Positions 36,020-47,006 of a stretch of DNA of 64,000 nucleotides are shown here, one piece after another. The position numbers were made by a program, and so were the translations under genes. The stretch is from Elmis aenea (lineage: Eukaryota > Arthropoda > Insecta > Coleoptera > Elmidae). Under the pieces are notes generated by a model. That model was not told where the DNA came from, ran no database searches, and saw nothing but the letters and a program-made list of their open reading frames with translations. The stretch covers positions 48,398,966 through 48,462,965 of the forward strand of contig OX393576.1 in assembly GCA_947652605.1 (NCBI GenBank), given 5' to 3'. The number at the start of each line of letters is the position of its first letter. Position 1 is the stretch's first letter.

Positions 36020-37604
36020 TACAGGGTGGTCCACTTTTTAGTAGCAGGACTCTAACAGTCGATAGAAAAACTTATTTTAAAGCGAAATTCCATATTAATA
36101 TGGGTCCAAAACGCTTCATTTTAAAGATACAGGGTGTTAAAATTTTCAAAAAAATAACGATAATGTTTCACCATTTCTTAACCAGTAGATAATATTTAAA
36201 CCTAATTTGGTATACAGCACCACCTTACAGGTTACCACAATCAGTGAGAATGTCAGGCCCCAAAAGCAACCAGTGGCGGAGTTGTGAAGGTTCAGTTTCA
36301 ATAAATTTTATAAAAAACTAGGACGGCTCTGTTCAAAATAAAACCTGAACTTGTTTTTGAGTAGAACATTTTACTCTAAACAAAAAGTGTCTCTTGAGTT
36401 TTCTTTGTATCTGCCACCATATGGCGCGCAATTTGATTTATTTTAGTATTTTCGCGAAAAATTTGCTCCCAAGTTCGATCTAAAAATATCGCGAAAAGCA
36501 GAAAATTGCAACTTGCAGAGTAAATGCTCATTAATCGTTAATTTTGTGAAACTTCTTTCATTATTAGTATGTTCTGTTATTAAAAACTGCAAAAATCGGT
36601 AATTACTTCTTTATTATGAATATTAGCTATATTTTTAGGTCGAACTTAGGAGCAAATTTTTCGCGAAAATGGTAAAATAAATCAAATTTCGCGCCAAACG
36701 GTGGCAGATACCAAGAAAAGTCAAGTTTAGAATAAAATGTTCTACCCAAAAACCGGTTCAGGTTTGATTTTGAACAGGGCCGTATTAGTTTTTTATAAAA
36801 TTTATTGAAACTGAACCCCCACAACTCCGCCACTGGTTGCTGTTGGGACTTCAAAATAAAACCTGAACTTGTTTTTGAGTAGAACATTTTACTCTAAACA
36901 AAAAGTGTCTCTTGAGTTTTCTTTGTATCTGCCACCATATGGCGCGCAATTTGATTTATTTTAGTATTTTCGCGAAAAATTTGCTCCCAAGTTCGATCTA
37001 AAAATATCGCGAAAAGCAGAAAATTGCAACTTGCAGAGTAAATGCTCATTAATCGTTAATTTTGTGAAACTTCTTTCATTATTAGTATGTTCTGTTATTA
37101 AAAACTGCAAAAATCGGTAATTACTTCTTTATTATGAATATTAGCTATATTTTTAGGTCGAACTTAGGAGCAAATTTTTCGCGAAAATGGTAAAATAAAT
37201 CAAATTTCGCGCCAAACGGTGGCAGATACCAAGAAAAGTCAAGTTTAGAATAAAATGTTCTACCCAAAAACCGGTTCAGGTTTGATTTTGAACAGGGCCG
37301 TATTAGTTTTTTATAAAATTTATTGAAACTGAACCCCCACAACTCCGCCACTGGTTGCTGTTGGGACTTCAAATTTTCACCGATTGTGGTAACCTGTAAG
37401 GTGGTGCTGTACACCAAATTTGGTTAAAATATATCTACTGGTTGAGAAACGGTTAAACATTACCGATATTTTTTCGAAAATTTCAACACCTGTATCTTCA
37501 AAATGAAGCGTTTTTGGACCCATGCTGATATGGAATATTTGCTTTAAAATAAGTTTTTGTATCGACTGTTAAAGTCCTGCTACTAAAAAGTGGATCACCC
37601 TGTA
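36020..37604. mobile_element. Foldback element with an internal tandem duplication (1585 bp)
   Basis: It starts TACAGGGTGGTCCACTTTTT and ends with the complement at 37604. The arms mirror 'aaaatgaagcgtttttggac' and 'gcaaccagtggcggagtt'. Its core is present twice in tandem (36332-36849 and 36850-37367). Removing one copy leaves a standard foldback of 1067 bases. The two small minus frames at 36627 and 37145 are the same text 518 bases apart. Confidence 0.92.
36332..37367 (+). repeat. 518-bp exact tandem duplication of a palindrome core
   Basis: Unit 1 (36332-36849) and unit 2 (36850-37367) appear identical base for base by eye. The junction words TTCAAAA (36332), TTCAAAA (36850) and TTCAAAT (37368) share TTCAAA, a 6-bp microhomology. 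Each unit spans part of the left arm, the whole spacer and most of the right arm. Confidence 0.9.
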
Positions 37605-38089
37605 GAATAAAAGTTTTGTATTAATATTTTATGACTTGATTTTAACAATCTTTAATGTAGGTAGATATCTTATGCTTCTTATATATCACAAACATTGTAT
37701 ATAAGAACAAATTTAATTTATATGCAAATAGCTATTAATGAAATATAGTTTGTTACTGCACATCTTAATATTCCGAATTATTAGTGATCGATGATGTGTC
37801 AAAAATGGGCGTTCTAAATATTTTTAATTATAATTAAAATTAATTTAATATAAGCATCATACGAAGTTTTATTTTTTAGCGCTTATTAAAAACGTCCGAT
37901 GTTTATTTTAATAAATGATGATTTTTTCTTGTAATTAATATCTGCTAAGCGTGAAAGCAAAGTGAATATTTTCTTAGCGTTATTACAAAATTAATGACAT
38001 CATAATGGTAACTGAAACGGTATAAATATTCATATGGGAAGTAGTTATTATACGTTAAAAATGTTTTTTAATGTTTCTTTTTTACATAA
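37605..38089. other. AT-rich intergenic DNA
   Basis: No transposon end or coding signal was found; homeodomain-like TAATTA words around 37825-37850 are expected at this base composition. Confidence 0.5.
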
Positions 38090-38560
38090 AAATGGGTAGC
38101 AAACACGTTTTTGCGTCATTTCCGGGATGTAACTGCAATACGAGAGAATCGGCAGTACAGATAGCAAGGAAGGGAAGTGAAGTAGCAGTTCTGATAGCAA
38201 ACAGAGATAAGCCGTCAAGTGTGTCACATGCCATCAAGAGTCTAATCTAAATCGCATTACCATGTCGAGCAGGCACGGCTTCTTCGTGCGCCTTCTTATT
38301 CTCCTTCCGCCCTGACACTCTCGCACGATTATATGTTGATTTATTATATTATCGTATCTTCCTACATGTGAACTTACCATGGAGAATCACTACTGACGTC
38401 TACCTTATTACTTTTACAACGTACATACATACGATTGGGGAGTATTGTATTTTGCAAATGGCAGATTCAACGCTCAATGCGCACACCTTTTATACGATGT
38501 TAAATTGCAGTCATTAGTCATTTCGCAATTGCTTGAGGCAGTCACTGTCTAAAGATTTAT
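38090..38560. promoter_or_regulatory. Candidate regulatory island 13 kb downstream of noc
   Basis: Balanced composition from about 38095 to 38545, with 'gcgtcatttccgggatg' (38112), 'catgtcgagcaggcacggc' (38261) and a pyrimidine-rich stretch after it. No repeat, frame or RNA fold was recognised. Confidence 0.33.
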
Positions 38561-39056
38561 TTCTCAATAATTAACTAAGATAAATATATCCATTTATATA
38601 CGCATACAGTGTCTTGAAAGATTGTTTGTTACTTTTGGTATTTAGCAAAATATAGCGCGATAAATATGACTGCAATTATAGGAATTTAAAGTTATTTGTT
38701 GCGAAAAAGGTTTGGTTTACATAATGTCTAATTTTATAACAAATATGCGTAAATAAATTACAAATAAAAAGCAAACAACTAAGGCGCTAAATTATTGAAA
38801 TTCATATGCATTCTGCTTGGTTGGTTTTTGAAAAGGCGTTGTGATTCCTTATGGACCAACAATTTCTTAGTGGAATAAATACCGCTCCAGTTAAAAACAT
38901 CCAAAATGCCCATTAAAAGTAGATAAGGAAAAAAACACAAGGCATTGGAACGGCCACCCTAATATGCCCAATAATAAATTATGCATCGCAGAGACAAATT
39001 AAGAAAAGTCACAAATGTTACTCTATGCATTTTACCCAATGTAATTGTAGTATTAA

Positions 39057-39713
39057 CCCTCCAGTACTAACATGATTTTTGTAACGCGAGTACTAACATC
39101 GGTCTGTGGGACCGAATTAATCCAAAGCTTATTTTACAAATATTATTTAAATTGTAAGTGTGCTTTATATTAAAAAAAAAAACTTCCAAGCATATTTGAA
39201 TCTGTACTCTTTGAATTAAATGCTGTAAATACGTTTGTGGCAGCTATGTTTAGTATACGATAAAAAATTACCATAGGCCACCTTTTCGTATTACTAGCGC
39301 AGTTATAGCCTGCGCATAGTTTGTCCACTATATCAACACCAGACTTTGTACATTGTACATCATAATAATTTGTGGTTTTTCCGTATTTTCATCAAGACTA
39401 TCAAAATCATAGGGTATTTCTCGTTTGTTCTTTTTTATTGTGCCTACTACAGTTAGTTTCTTCTCCAACAAAGTTTTACATAATGGTAATAATAATCCAA
39501 TTAGTAACATCCATACTAACACGGGTCTGTGAGACCAAAATACCAAAAAAACTGGCAAAAATCGCTAAAAAACGCTTGCCACTGCGAGAGCTGGTCGATA
39601 AATAGATATAATGAAGATAGCGAAGAGCCCAACCCCCTCCTCACACGCATTTTCTAGTTTCGGGGATAAAATTGGGGGGTCGGTCTGTGAGACCGCATGT
39701 TAGCACTGGAGGG
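39057..39713. mobile_element. piggyBac-like MITE (657 bp)
   Basis: It is flanked by TTAA (39053-39056 and 39714-39717). Ends CCCTCCAGTACTAACATG and CATGTTAGCACTGGAGGG are inverted repeats. TTAA target sites with CCCT ends are diagnostic of piggyBac. Three internal copies of the palindromic word GGTCTGTGRGACC stand at 39101, 39524 and 39682, each next to an ACTAACA/GTTAGCAC word. No transposase; the small frames inside are not genes. Confidence 0.88.
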
Positions 39714-40058
39714 TTAATAGTCAAAAATACATTTGGCTACTAAACCGATATTAGTACCAGTTATTTAGTTTATTATCACAGCAGCCATACTATAACCACA
39801 GTAATAATTCTTAGAAGTCTTCCTAAACGCGTAAAAAATCACAACTTTTCTTATACTTATAATTTAGAAAGAAATCAGTGTTTTATTTAAAAAAAAAAAA
39901 AACTAATAGGTATTCAAAACTTTTGAAAAAAGTAACGTTTATTTTTAAGAATAACGTAATTGTTTTTTTAAAATTATTTTTTGCACATATGTATTTGTTA
40001 TTTTAAATTGCAAAAAAAAACAACACAGATCCGTCAAATATCACATCATAGGCTATAC

Positions 40059-40715
40059 CGTGTCCGGAACATTCTTCGCCCACGATTCTTCGCCCACAAT
40101 TCTTCGCCCACAGTTCTTCGCCCACAATTCTTAGCCCACAATTCTTCGCCCACAATTCTTCGCCCACAATTCTTCGCCCACAATTCTTCGCCAACATTTC
40201 TTCGCCTACACAATTCTTCGCCGCCACAGTTCTTCGCCTACACAATTTTTCGCCGCCGCAATTTTCCGCCGCATAAAAGTATAGCACGAATTTTGTTTGT
40301 AATTGTGATTTTTTTTATTTATAACGTAATTTTTACAGATTATTTTACTTTAGGACATGTCAGGTTAGGTCAGGTCAGGTTAATTTAATTGTTATTAATA
40401 CTATAATAACATAAACAAGATTAAGAATCACAACATATTACGCTTTTTATGTAGCAATTTTTAAACATAAAATTAAAAGAAGAAGTAATATACAACAAAC
40501 TCCTTTAGGCCAATATAAATTAATCTGTAAAAATTACGTTATAAATAATAACAATCACATTTACAAATAAAATTTGTGATATGTTGTATGCGGCGAAAAA
40601 TTGTGGCGGCGAAGAATTGTGTAGGCGAGGAAATGTTGGCGAAGAATTGTGGGCGAAGAATTGTGGGCGAAGAACTGTGGGCGAAGAATTGTGGGCAAAG
40701 AATGTTCCTAGACCC
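40059..40715. mobile_element. Mutator-like element with 14-bp tandem repeats in its arms (657 bp)
   Basis: The flanks AGGCTATAC (40050-40058 and 40716-40724) form a 9-bp direct repeat. The left arm is about nine copies of TTCTTCGCCCACAA-type 14-mers (to about 40190), then longer degenerate units; the right arm (about 40585-40700) holds the same units inverted. Inner arms also pair (about 40275-40345 with 40520-40580). Long arms with tandem repeats plus a 9-bp duplication fit Mutator-like elements; hAT (8 bp) is the alternative. No transposase. Confidence 0.7.
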
Positions 40716-40721
40716 AGGCTA

Positions 40722-41330
40722 TACAGGGTGCCTGAAATTCGAGCTTCAAGCTTAGGGATCTCGCTTATTATAATAGCCAGCGTAAAGGTTTTAATTTGGC
40801 AAAGCTGCAAAATTTGGTGCTTAATAATAATCTGAAAAATAATTGGATATATCTGTAACGATATCTGAGAAAATAGGGAAAAATCGGAAAATACCATTTT
40901 TTAAAATCGTCTATAACTCCTTTGGATTATAAAATATTTTAAATGTATCTAAACATTGCCCAAATAAATGTGTAAGCCGAATCGGATTGTGATGACAAAT
41001 TTGTTTTATGTCAATTCGTTTTTGTTTAATGATAACCAACTTTATGTTTTCTTAAGGGCGCAATTTTTGCTGTTTACATAATGAATTTTTTTTTTTTTCT
41101 GAATGCATTGATGTATCACACGTAGTATTTTACTTCTACTTTTATAGTTAATTTGAAAAAATGCGTTTAAAAAAATAACCACTATAATACAGGTAGACTG
41201 GTCGTTGTTTATGTCGTTAACATGACAAACAATCAACAGACTAAAAACTTTGAAAGCCTATTACTTGTCCCAATAACGAATTTGTAAAAACGATTTTTAA
41301 GAACAAAGAAAAACGCGATTGCTGCGAATA
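40722..41330. mobile_element. Half foldback of TACAGGGTG family 1
   Basis: It starts TACAGGGTGCCTGAAATTCG and follows the sequence of the element at 3635 through the left arm and spacer ('cgtctataactcctttgga', 'attgatgtatcacac', 'gaaaaacgcgat'), then stops where the right arm should begin. Its left edge is shared with the target duplication of the preceding Mutator-like element. Confidence 0.82.
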
Positions 41331-42770
41331 TTTTATTCATACCCATGCTCATTTCAAACAACCTTTATATTAGTACCTACCAAAAAAGATTATAATATAG
41401 ACCTTTTTTATATCAGCTAGTAATTAGGATATTACTTAATGTGTTATGCGGTTTTAAAGATTTTTGAATAATTTATTTCAATAATTAAAAAAATATACTA
41501 TACTTATTACTACTCACTCAAACTAACTGACGTCATCGTAAAAAAAGTCAAAACGTCGTCAGCTGACTTTAAACCACGAAAAGCTATTCAAATGTCAAAG
41601 TTGAAAATTTTGTGTCCGCAAAATATTTTATTTGTATTAAAAAATTTTACAAAAATACTTCTTTTTGATCATTTTTAACAAATACGTTCAAAAATCAACA
41701 CGGCAATGTTTTTTAATTTTTGGTGCTTTTCTAATAGACAATAGACTACACAATATTTTTTAGTCAAATAAGTCATGAATATAAATCACATCATGCAAAA
41801 TGAGCTGCAGAGACGAAAACAATAAGTGCAAATACAGACGACAGATTTGACAAATATTTATTACTGTTTATAAAAAATTAGTCAGGATTTCTAAGTAGCG
41901 AAATTACATACCTGGATATGTCTGTGTACATTGATATATTACACCACTGTAAGATAAGAAGAATTTAGTTTTATCCAGAACTAATAAATGATAATGATAG
42001 TCTGATAAGAAATTTTTAATATGTAATCGTAATAAACAGTGCACGGTTTCAAGGTTAGTTTCAATAAGCTTTCGATTTGGCAATAAAGCTACCAGAAACT
42101 GCCATTTGCTTATTTTTAAAAAGTAGCAGATGATTTGTGTTACAATCGCTTTAAAGTTAAATTGTTTTGTATCACATGCAGGAGTAATAACAGTGTTTGT
42201 GTAATATTTTCTTGCTAACTAATAATATCAAAAATGAAATATGAGCAACAATTTTACTAAATTTTTATTGAAAACAGTTTCCTACATTTGTGTTTCTAAG
42301 CAATTAAAAAATGAATATCATTAATCTAGTTTCACGAAATGTGTCATTACATATTTTTTGTATTTTAACTTTTGGAATGTAGAATTTTAAAAGCTTGACA
42401 ATTGGTTCAGCAAATATATGTGTAGCATTTAAAACAGATACATTGTATGTTAAACCAAGAAGCTTTACGAAGGCAAAGAGTACATTGGGAAAAACACTAC
42501 CTTATTATTTTTTATGCACAAAGTCAAAAAGACTTATGGTTTTTTATATTTCCTTCGTTATTACGTTTAAATATTACTAGAATATTTCTTTTTGTATCTT
42601 TACAAATAGTTTAACGATTCAAATAATTTTTAATATTTCTTTGCATTTTTTTGTATGTAATAGTCAATTTTTTTTAGAGGCAAAATATTTTACAGCAATA
42701 AACCTGTATCATTAATAGGAGATGAATTAAATTTTTTTTTACAATTTTAGATAAAAACTTTTTTGTTTGA
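41331..42770. other. AT-rich intergenic DNA
   Basis: A less AT-rich patch at 41520-41640 holds TGACGTCA-like text ('actgacgtcatcg', CRE-like) and 'gtcagctgac'. The remainder has no recognisable content. Confidence 0.4.
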
Positions 42771-42778
42771 GTGCATGA

Positions 42779-43666
42779 TAGGGATTCCCGGGACTTTAAT
42801 AGTATCGAGTCCCGGGACATTTAGTTCGAGACTCGAGACGAGACTTAATGTTACAGAACACTGAAATTAATTTTTAATCAGATTTTACTGCCACGAGTTA
42901 AGCAAAAATATTTTTATATTTTTATGTTTTAAAGTTTAAGGAAAACTGTTAAGTTTGTTTAAAATAGGTATTTACTTGGAAATATTTAGTTTATTTACTT
43001 TAAAGCTGTATTACATTATACAATTTGTTGTTCAAGAAATTTTATACTTACTAGATTGTACAGCTGTTGCCAAGTTACAACACGTCATGTCGTAAATTGA
43101 CATACGCGAAGTGTCATAAGACGTGTTGTTACTTGGCTACAGCTGTACAATCTAGTATAAAATTTCTTGAACAAGAAATTGTTTAATGTAAACAGCATTT
43201 AGAATAAAGACTAAATTAAAAATAAAAATAATACTAGTACTACTATACTTTATTAATAAAATAAATGCTTTAAAAACAAAATCCGTGAATATGGTTTGAT
43301 TTAAAAAAAATATATAATTTGCTGTTTATGTGTTCTGTCAACTGTCAAGACTTATTTACCATCACGATACGTTCAAAAAAGCAATTTTAAGTATGTAGCG
43401 GATGCTTTCAGAAATAATGTCACTGTCAAGAAATAATTTATTTTTTACTGTAAAAATAGCCGTTGAATTTTCAGTATATGAATATTGCATCATATTTCTT
43501 GCAATTTATGAAATCTTCCGTAATTTTTGACGGGTTATACCACAATTTTCTAGTATTTAAACAAAATTCGCAAAAGTCTCGAAGTCGCGGTAATTCCCGG
43601 GACTTTGATAAAAAAAAGTCTCGAGTTCCGGGACTTAAAAAATTGTCGAGACTCAGAATCCCTAGT
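42779..43666. mobile_element. hAT element with nested MITE (888 bp)
   Basis: It begins TAGGGATTC and ends GAATCCCTA. Perfect 8-bp duplication GTGCATGA at 42771-42778 and 43667-43674. Both ends carry repeated 'cccgggact' and 'gagactcgag' words. The middle is occupied by the palindrome at 43005-43196. No transposase was seen. Confidence 0.9.
43005..43196. mobile_element. Nested palindromic MITE (192 bp)
   Basis: The arms 'gctgtattacatta' to 'tagattgtacagctgttg' mirror the complement at 43126-43196 with very few differences; the centre contains 'cgtcatgtcgtaaattgac'. Non-coding. It would fold into a near-continuous hairpin. Confidence 0.82.
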
Positions 43667-43674
43667 GCATGATA

Positions 43675-44439
43675 TAAAAAATGTCACCTAAAAATGTATT
43701 TCCAATCCTTCTTTAAATAATTTTCTTCTATTTTTGTTCTTAAAGACTCCATAATATTCGTTTTTCTATATGTGTTTAAAGAAATTTTATATTTGATGGT
43801 GGGTCTTCTAGTTCTTTTTCTTTCTCCGCATTATCACCATTAGTAGATATTATTGTTGATAACCCCGTATATTTCATAGGTTCTGTGTATACTCAATATT
43901 ATTAAGTACTACTGTTTCTAGTTTCTTAGTAATTTTTTTTTTATGTAGTGGTCGACTAATTTTATTTGTTCAATTTTTAATTATTTTTAGATATAAAGTT
44001 GTTTTTCATTCATGGACTGTGAACTTTTTATAGGTACATACTTTTATGGCCCGCCTAATATTTTATTTTGTCTTTAGCTTGTTAAGTTGTTTTGGTATTG
44101 TTTAATAGTCTAAATATAGTCTACAAAACACGCCGTGTATGAATTATTTTATGGCCCCATTAAAAGATTTAATATTGCTTACACGACATGCAATCAAAGT
44201 AGTTAGTAAAATACAGTTTTAGGTATGCAGACCAAAATTTACATTTAAAAGTGCTGCTAATATACACGTACAATTTTGTGAAAGGATTTTTATGGTTCTC
44301 GGTATCTGTTTATAGATATAAAAAATGCCCAAGGAAATTATACAAATATTATTTCGATGATTAAAATTTATGGCAGAGTTGATTATATAATTATTATTCG
44401 AGTTTTATTAACCTCTTCAAAGCATAAATTTACGTTTAT
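43675..44439. other. AT-rich intergenic DNA
   Basis: No coding, repeat-end or RNA-gene signal was seen. Confidence 0.5.
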
Positions 44440-44770
44440 ATAAATATATGGCTGCCACAGTAGATGGTTATAATTATGTCGTCAGCAGGCGAGAGGGTTA
44501 TCGTGTCGGCATGTAGCATTGCATGCTCTATAGGCCCCCTACTTTACGCCCGGATGCAATAATATTAACCATACTACAATTTCAACAATGTTGCGAAGTT
44601 GGCGTTCAATTATGCATTCGATATAAACTACCTAAATAGTGGATTGCGTGACAAAACTGCTTTACCAGATAGTTTATAGGGAACAGCCGGTATTCCGACC
44701 GTTTTTAAGTAGTTTTGAAATATTAATGACGTTTTTAATCAGTATAAATCGAGACCACTCATGGCTAAAC
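44440..44770. promoter_or_regulatory. Candidate regulatory island 19 kb downstream of noc
   Basis: Balanced composition, with 'ggcatgtagcattgcatgc' near 44510, 'caggcgagagggttatcg', 'tcaattatgcattcgat' (octamer/homeodomain-like) near 44610 and no repeat ends. Sharp contrast with both flanks. Confidence 0.33.
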
Positions 44771-45002
44771 GATATAACTTGCTCCTAAAATATACTTTAT
44801 TGACTAATTCGATTCAATCCTGAAATATAATTATAAATAAATGTTGCTTTATATCAGGTGATATAAAATTGTTAGTATTCTTAGCCTATTGTAATTTGTA
44901 AAATTTCTTTGGTTAGCTTCATTGTAAGTTATTTTACCGATGTTAACAAAAACAATCCTCCAAATCATATGCTAACATAAGCGTGCAAATATTTTTAAGT
45001 CA

Positions 45003-45055
45003 CCCAGTTGGCCGTCGCCCTGTTGACCGTCGCCCAGTTGACCGTCGCCCAGTTG
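45003..45055. repeat. 15-bp tandem repeat, 3.5 units
   Basis: Units CCCAGTTGGCCGTCG, CCCTGTTGACCGTCG, CCCAGTTGACCGTCG and a partial CCCAGTTG. GC-rich in an AT-rich setting. It resembles the arm structure of the Mutator-like element at 40059 (short GC-rich tandem units) but no opposite arm was found, so it may be a solitary terminus. Confidence 0.75.
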
Positions 45056-45479
45056 CTAATTAAGATACTATACCTATAGTATAGTGTCTGAAACGGTTAT
45101 ACAATTCAACAATTCTTCGAGCTCTTCTCAAAACTATTTTAAAATTTCAATTAACTCAAATCATTTCAAAAGTTAACGAAAAATTCGATTTGTTTCTTTT
45201 ATTTTTAAGGGCTGAAAATAGGCTTAATTAAAGTACGTTTATTACATAAAAATTATTTTTATTGGTGCAATACGTTTTTGCTAGCGTTCTAGAAGCGTAT
45301 AAATAAAAATAAAAATGTATTGGCCAATAAAAAGAGACTTCATTTTGTCAGTACATAATTAGCTTTTACTCTACAGGCAGATTAAACCAGTGTGGTTGTA
45401 CCAAAAAAACAACAAAAAAAAAGTATTAAGACACATTATAGATGTCATCCTTATACATTAGAAATTAGAAATGACACGA

Positions 45480-45690
45480 TCTCTATAGGGACCTTGAGGT
45501 GGAGTTTGTGGACAGCGAAATTCAGACATTTGGGAGAAGTTACGAAGGAAGACTACTCCAGCATGTGAAATTCGAAGCTATTTAGCTTTTCGATTACACG
45601 AAGATAGTAGATCAACTCAAGAATAAAAAACCTATTCAGTTCGTGTAATGTGACATCTTTAGCGTAGAAAAAATCAGCCAGGCCTTCTGT
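45480..45690 (+). other. Short coding-like remnant, unknown
   Basis: In one + frame the text reads RDLEVEFVDSEIQTFGRSY then EGRLLQHVKFEAI before a stop, with composition unlike its AT-rich flanks. I do not recognise the protein. It could be a fragment of a host exon or of a transposon protein. Confidence 0.22.
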
Positions 45691-45784
45691 TAGTGAACAA
45701 GAATAGAGTGCCCTCAATGTTAACTCTTGGATCTTGGATCTTGACTTTTTTAGTATACTAAAATTATACTTACCTATTAGTCTA

Positions 45785-47006
45785 GCCCGTGTGACACGGT
45801 ATAAATTTCTATATAGAAATCTGTACCAATTACTATACAGAAAATCTTATATCGTGTCATACAGGTTTTTCGTACAAAATTTTGTATAGTTTCTTGCACA
45901 GAAAATACTATACGACTTGTCCTATTTTCATGTAAGTTTTGATACAGAAACGGCGTGCTACAGATGCGCATTCAGGTCGTGAATAATGGCGGCTAACAGC
46001 TGATTTTGAACATCTGCAGCTAAAGAAAATATATGCAATAGAAATTCCTGTTAACAGTTAATTCTTGGTAATCCGAAGCAGGATGTTGTTATTGTTTAAA
46101 ATGGCAATTGCAAGGGATAAATACCTTATTTTAGAGGGAGTGCAAATAGGCCCAAACAGAAAGACATGATCCAACAATCCCTCGATTAATTCATGTTTTT
46201 CTGGTTGACATTTCCAAGAACTAGTTACTGGTGACACACATAACAGACCGCCTATAGTCATACATTTGAAAAACCTATTCGGCAAACCCCCACCCTTCAA
46301 AGTCTCGGACATTTCAAAGACTTCTCACCCCTACGACATCGAAAGGGGGTGGTTGCCGAAGGAGTCTTTGAAATGTTTGCTGGGGGTGGGGTAACAGAGG
46401 GGTTGCCGAAGAAGTCGGTGGTCGTAGTGGTTGCTGAAGGAGTCTTTGAAATTTCCACCACCCCCGGACGACTTCTTCGGCAACCCCAAAAACTACACCC
46501 TCAAACATTTCAAAGACTCCTTCAGCAACCACCCTCTGGTCATTGTCGACGACCTTGAAAGACTTCTTCGGCAACACCCTCCGGTCATTGTCGACGACCT
46601 TGAAAGACTTCTTCGTGACCTTCAAACATCGATCATAGTAAGCTCCGGATGGACATGCCATCGAACTATCGCAGGAACCGTAGTATACCACTACTCTTAT
46701 CCTCTTCTGCCGCATTCTCATTCGAGCCATATGCCACTATTAATTCTTTCTTTGTAATCTGTACTTCTACCATCAATACTCAAAACCCAAAACTCAAAAC
46801 CCGAAACTCGCATTCTGTTTGGGCCTTATCTGTGTTTATACTGTTTAGGCGCATGTGCATGGGTAGTAAATTGTACATAAAATATGTCTCCGTGTCACAC
46901 ACAGTTTCAAACGCTTGGAATTCTGTATTAAAATCTGTACAAGAAAAACAATACAAGATATTCTGTATTGTTTTCTGTACAGAAATTTTTACCGTGTCAC
47001 ACGGGC
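45785..47006. mobile_element. Harbinger-like non-autonomous element (1.2 kb)
   Basis: Ends GCCCGTGTGACACGG and CCGTGTCACACGGGC are inverted repeats, and CCGTGTGACACGG is itself a palindrome. Both arms are rich in 'ttctgtacagaaa' type inverted words. The flanks CTA and TTA would fit the 3-bp target of PIF/Harbinger with one change. The centre (46270-46620) holds repeated 'gacttcttcggcaac' and 'gtcattgtcgacgacct' units in both orientations. The frames inside are repeat translations. Confidence 0.6.
46524..46613. repeat. 44-bp tandem repeat inside the Harbinger-like element
   Basis: Two units beginning GGTCATTGTCGACGACCTTG (46537 and 46581) with 'gacttcttcggcaacaccct' between them. Inverted relatives occur at 46310-46460 ('ttgccgaaggagtctttgaa'). 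Confidence 0.7.

Noticed and set aside
36627..37417. Two near-identical minus frames of 86 and 90 codons
   Set aside because: They are one text read twice because of the 518-bp duplication inside a non-coding foldback.
40359..40383. GGTTAGGTCAGGTCAGGTTA tract as interstitial telomere repeat
   Set aside because: Insect telomere units are TTAGG; this short mixed GGTTA/GGTCA tract is not a regular array and lies in the spacer of the Mutator-like element.
39981..40388. Frames reading repeated SSPTVLRPQFFAHN-like and RRIVGEELWAKNCG-like peptides
   Set aside because: These are translations of the 14-bp tandem units of the Mutator-like element; the same occurs at 40520-40897 in the opposite arm.
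46314..46757. Overlapping frames on both strands with repeated peptides
   Set aside because: Produced by the GC-rich tandem and inverted units in the centre of the Harbinger-like element.
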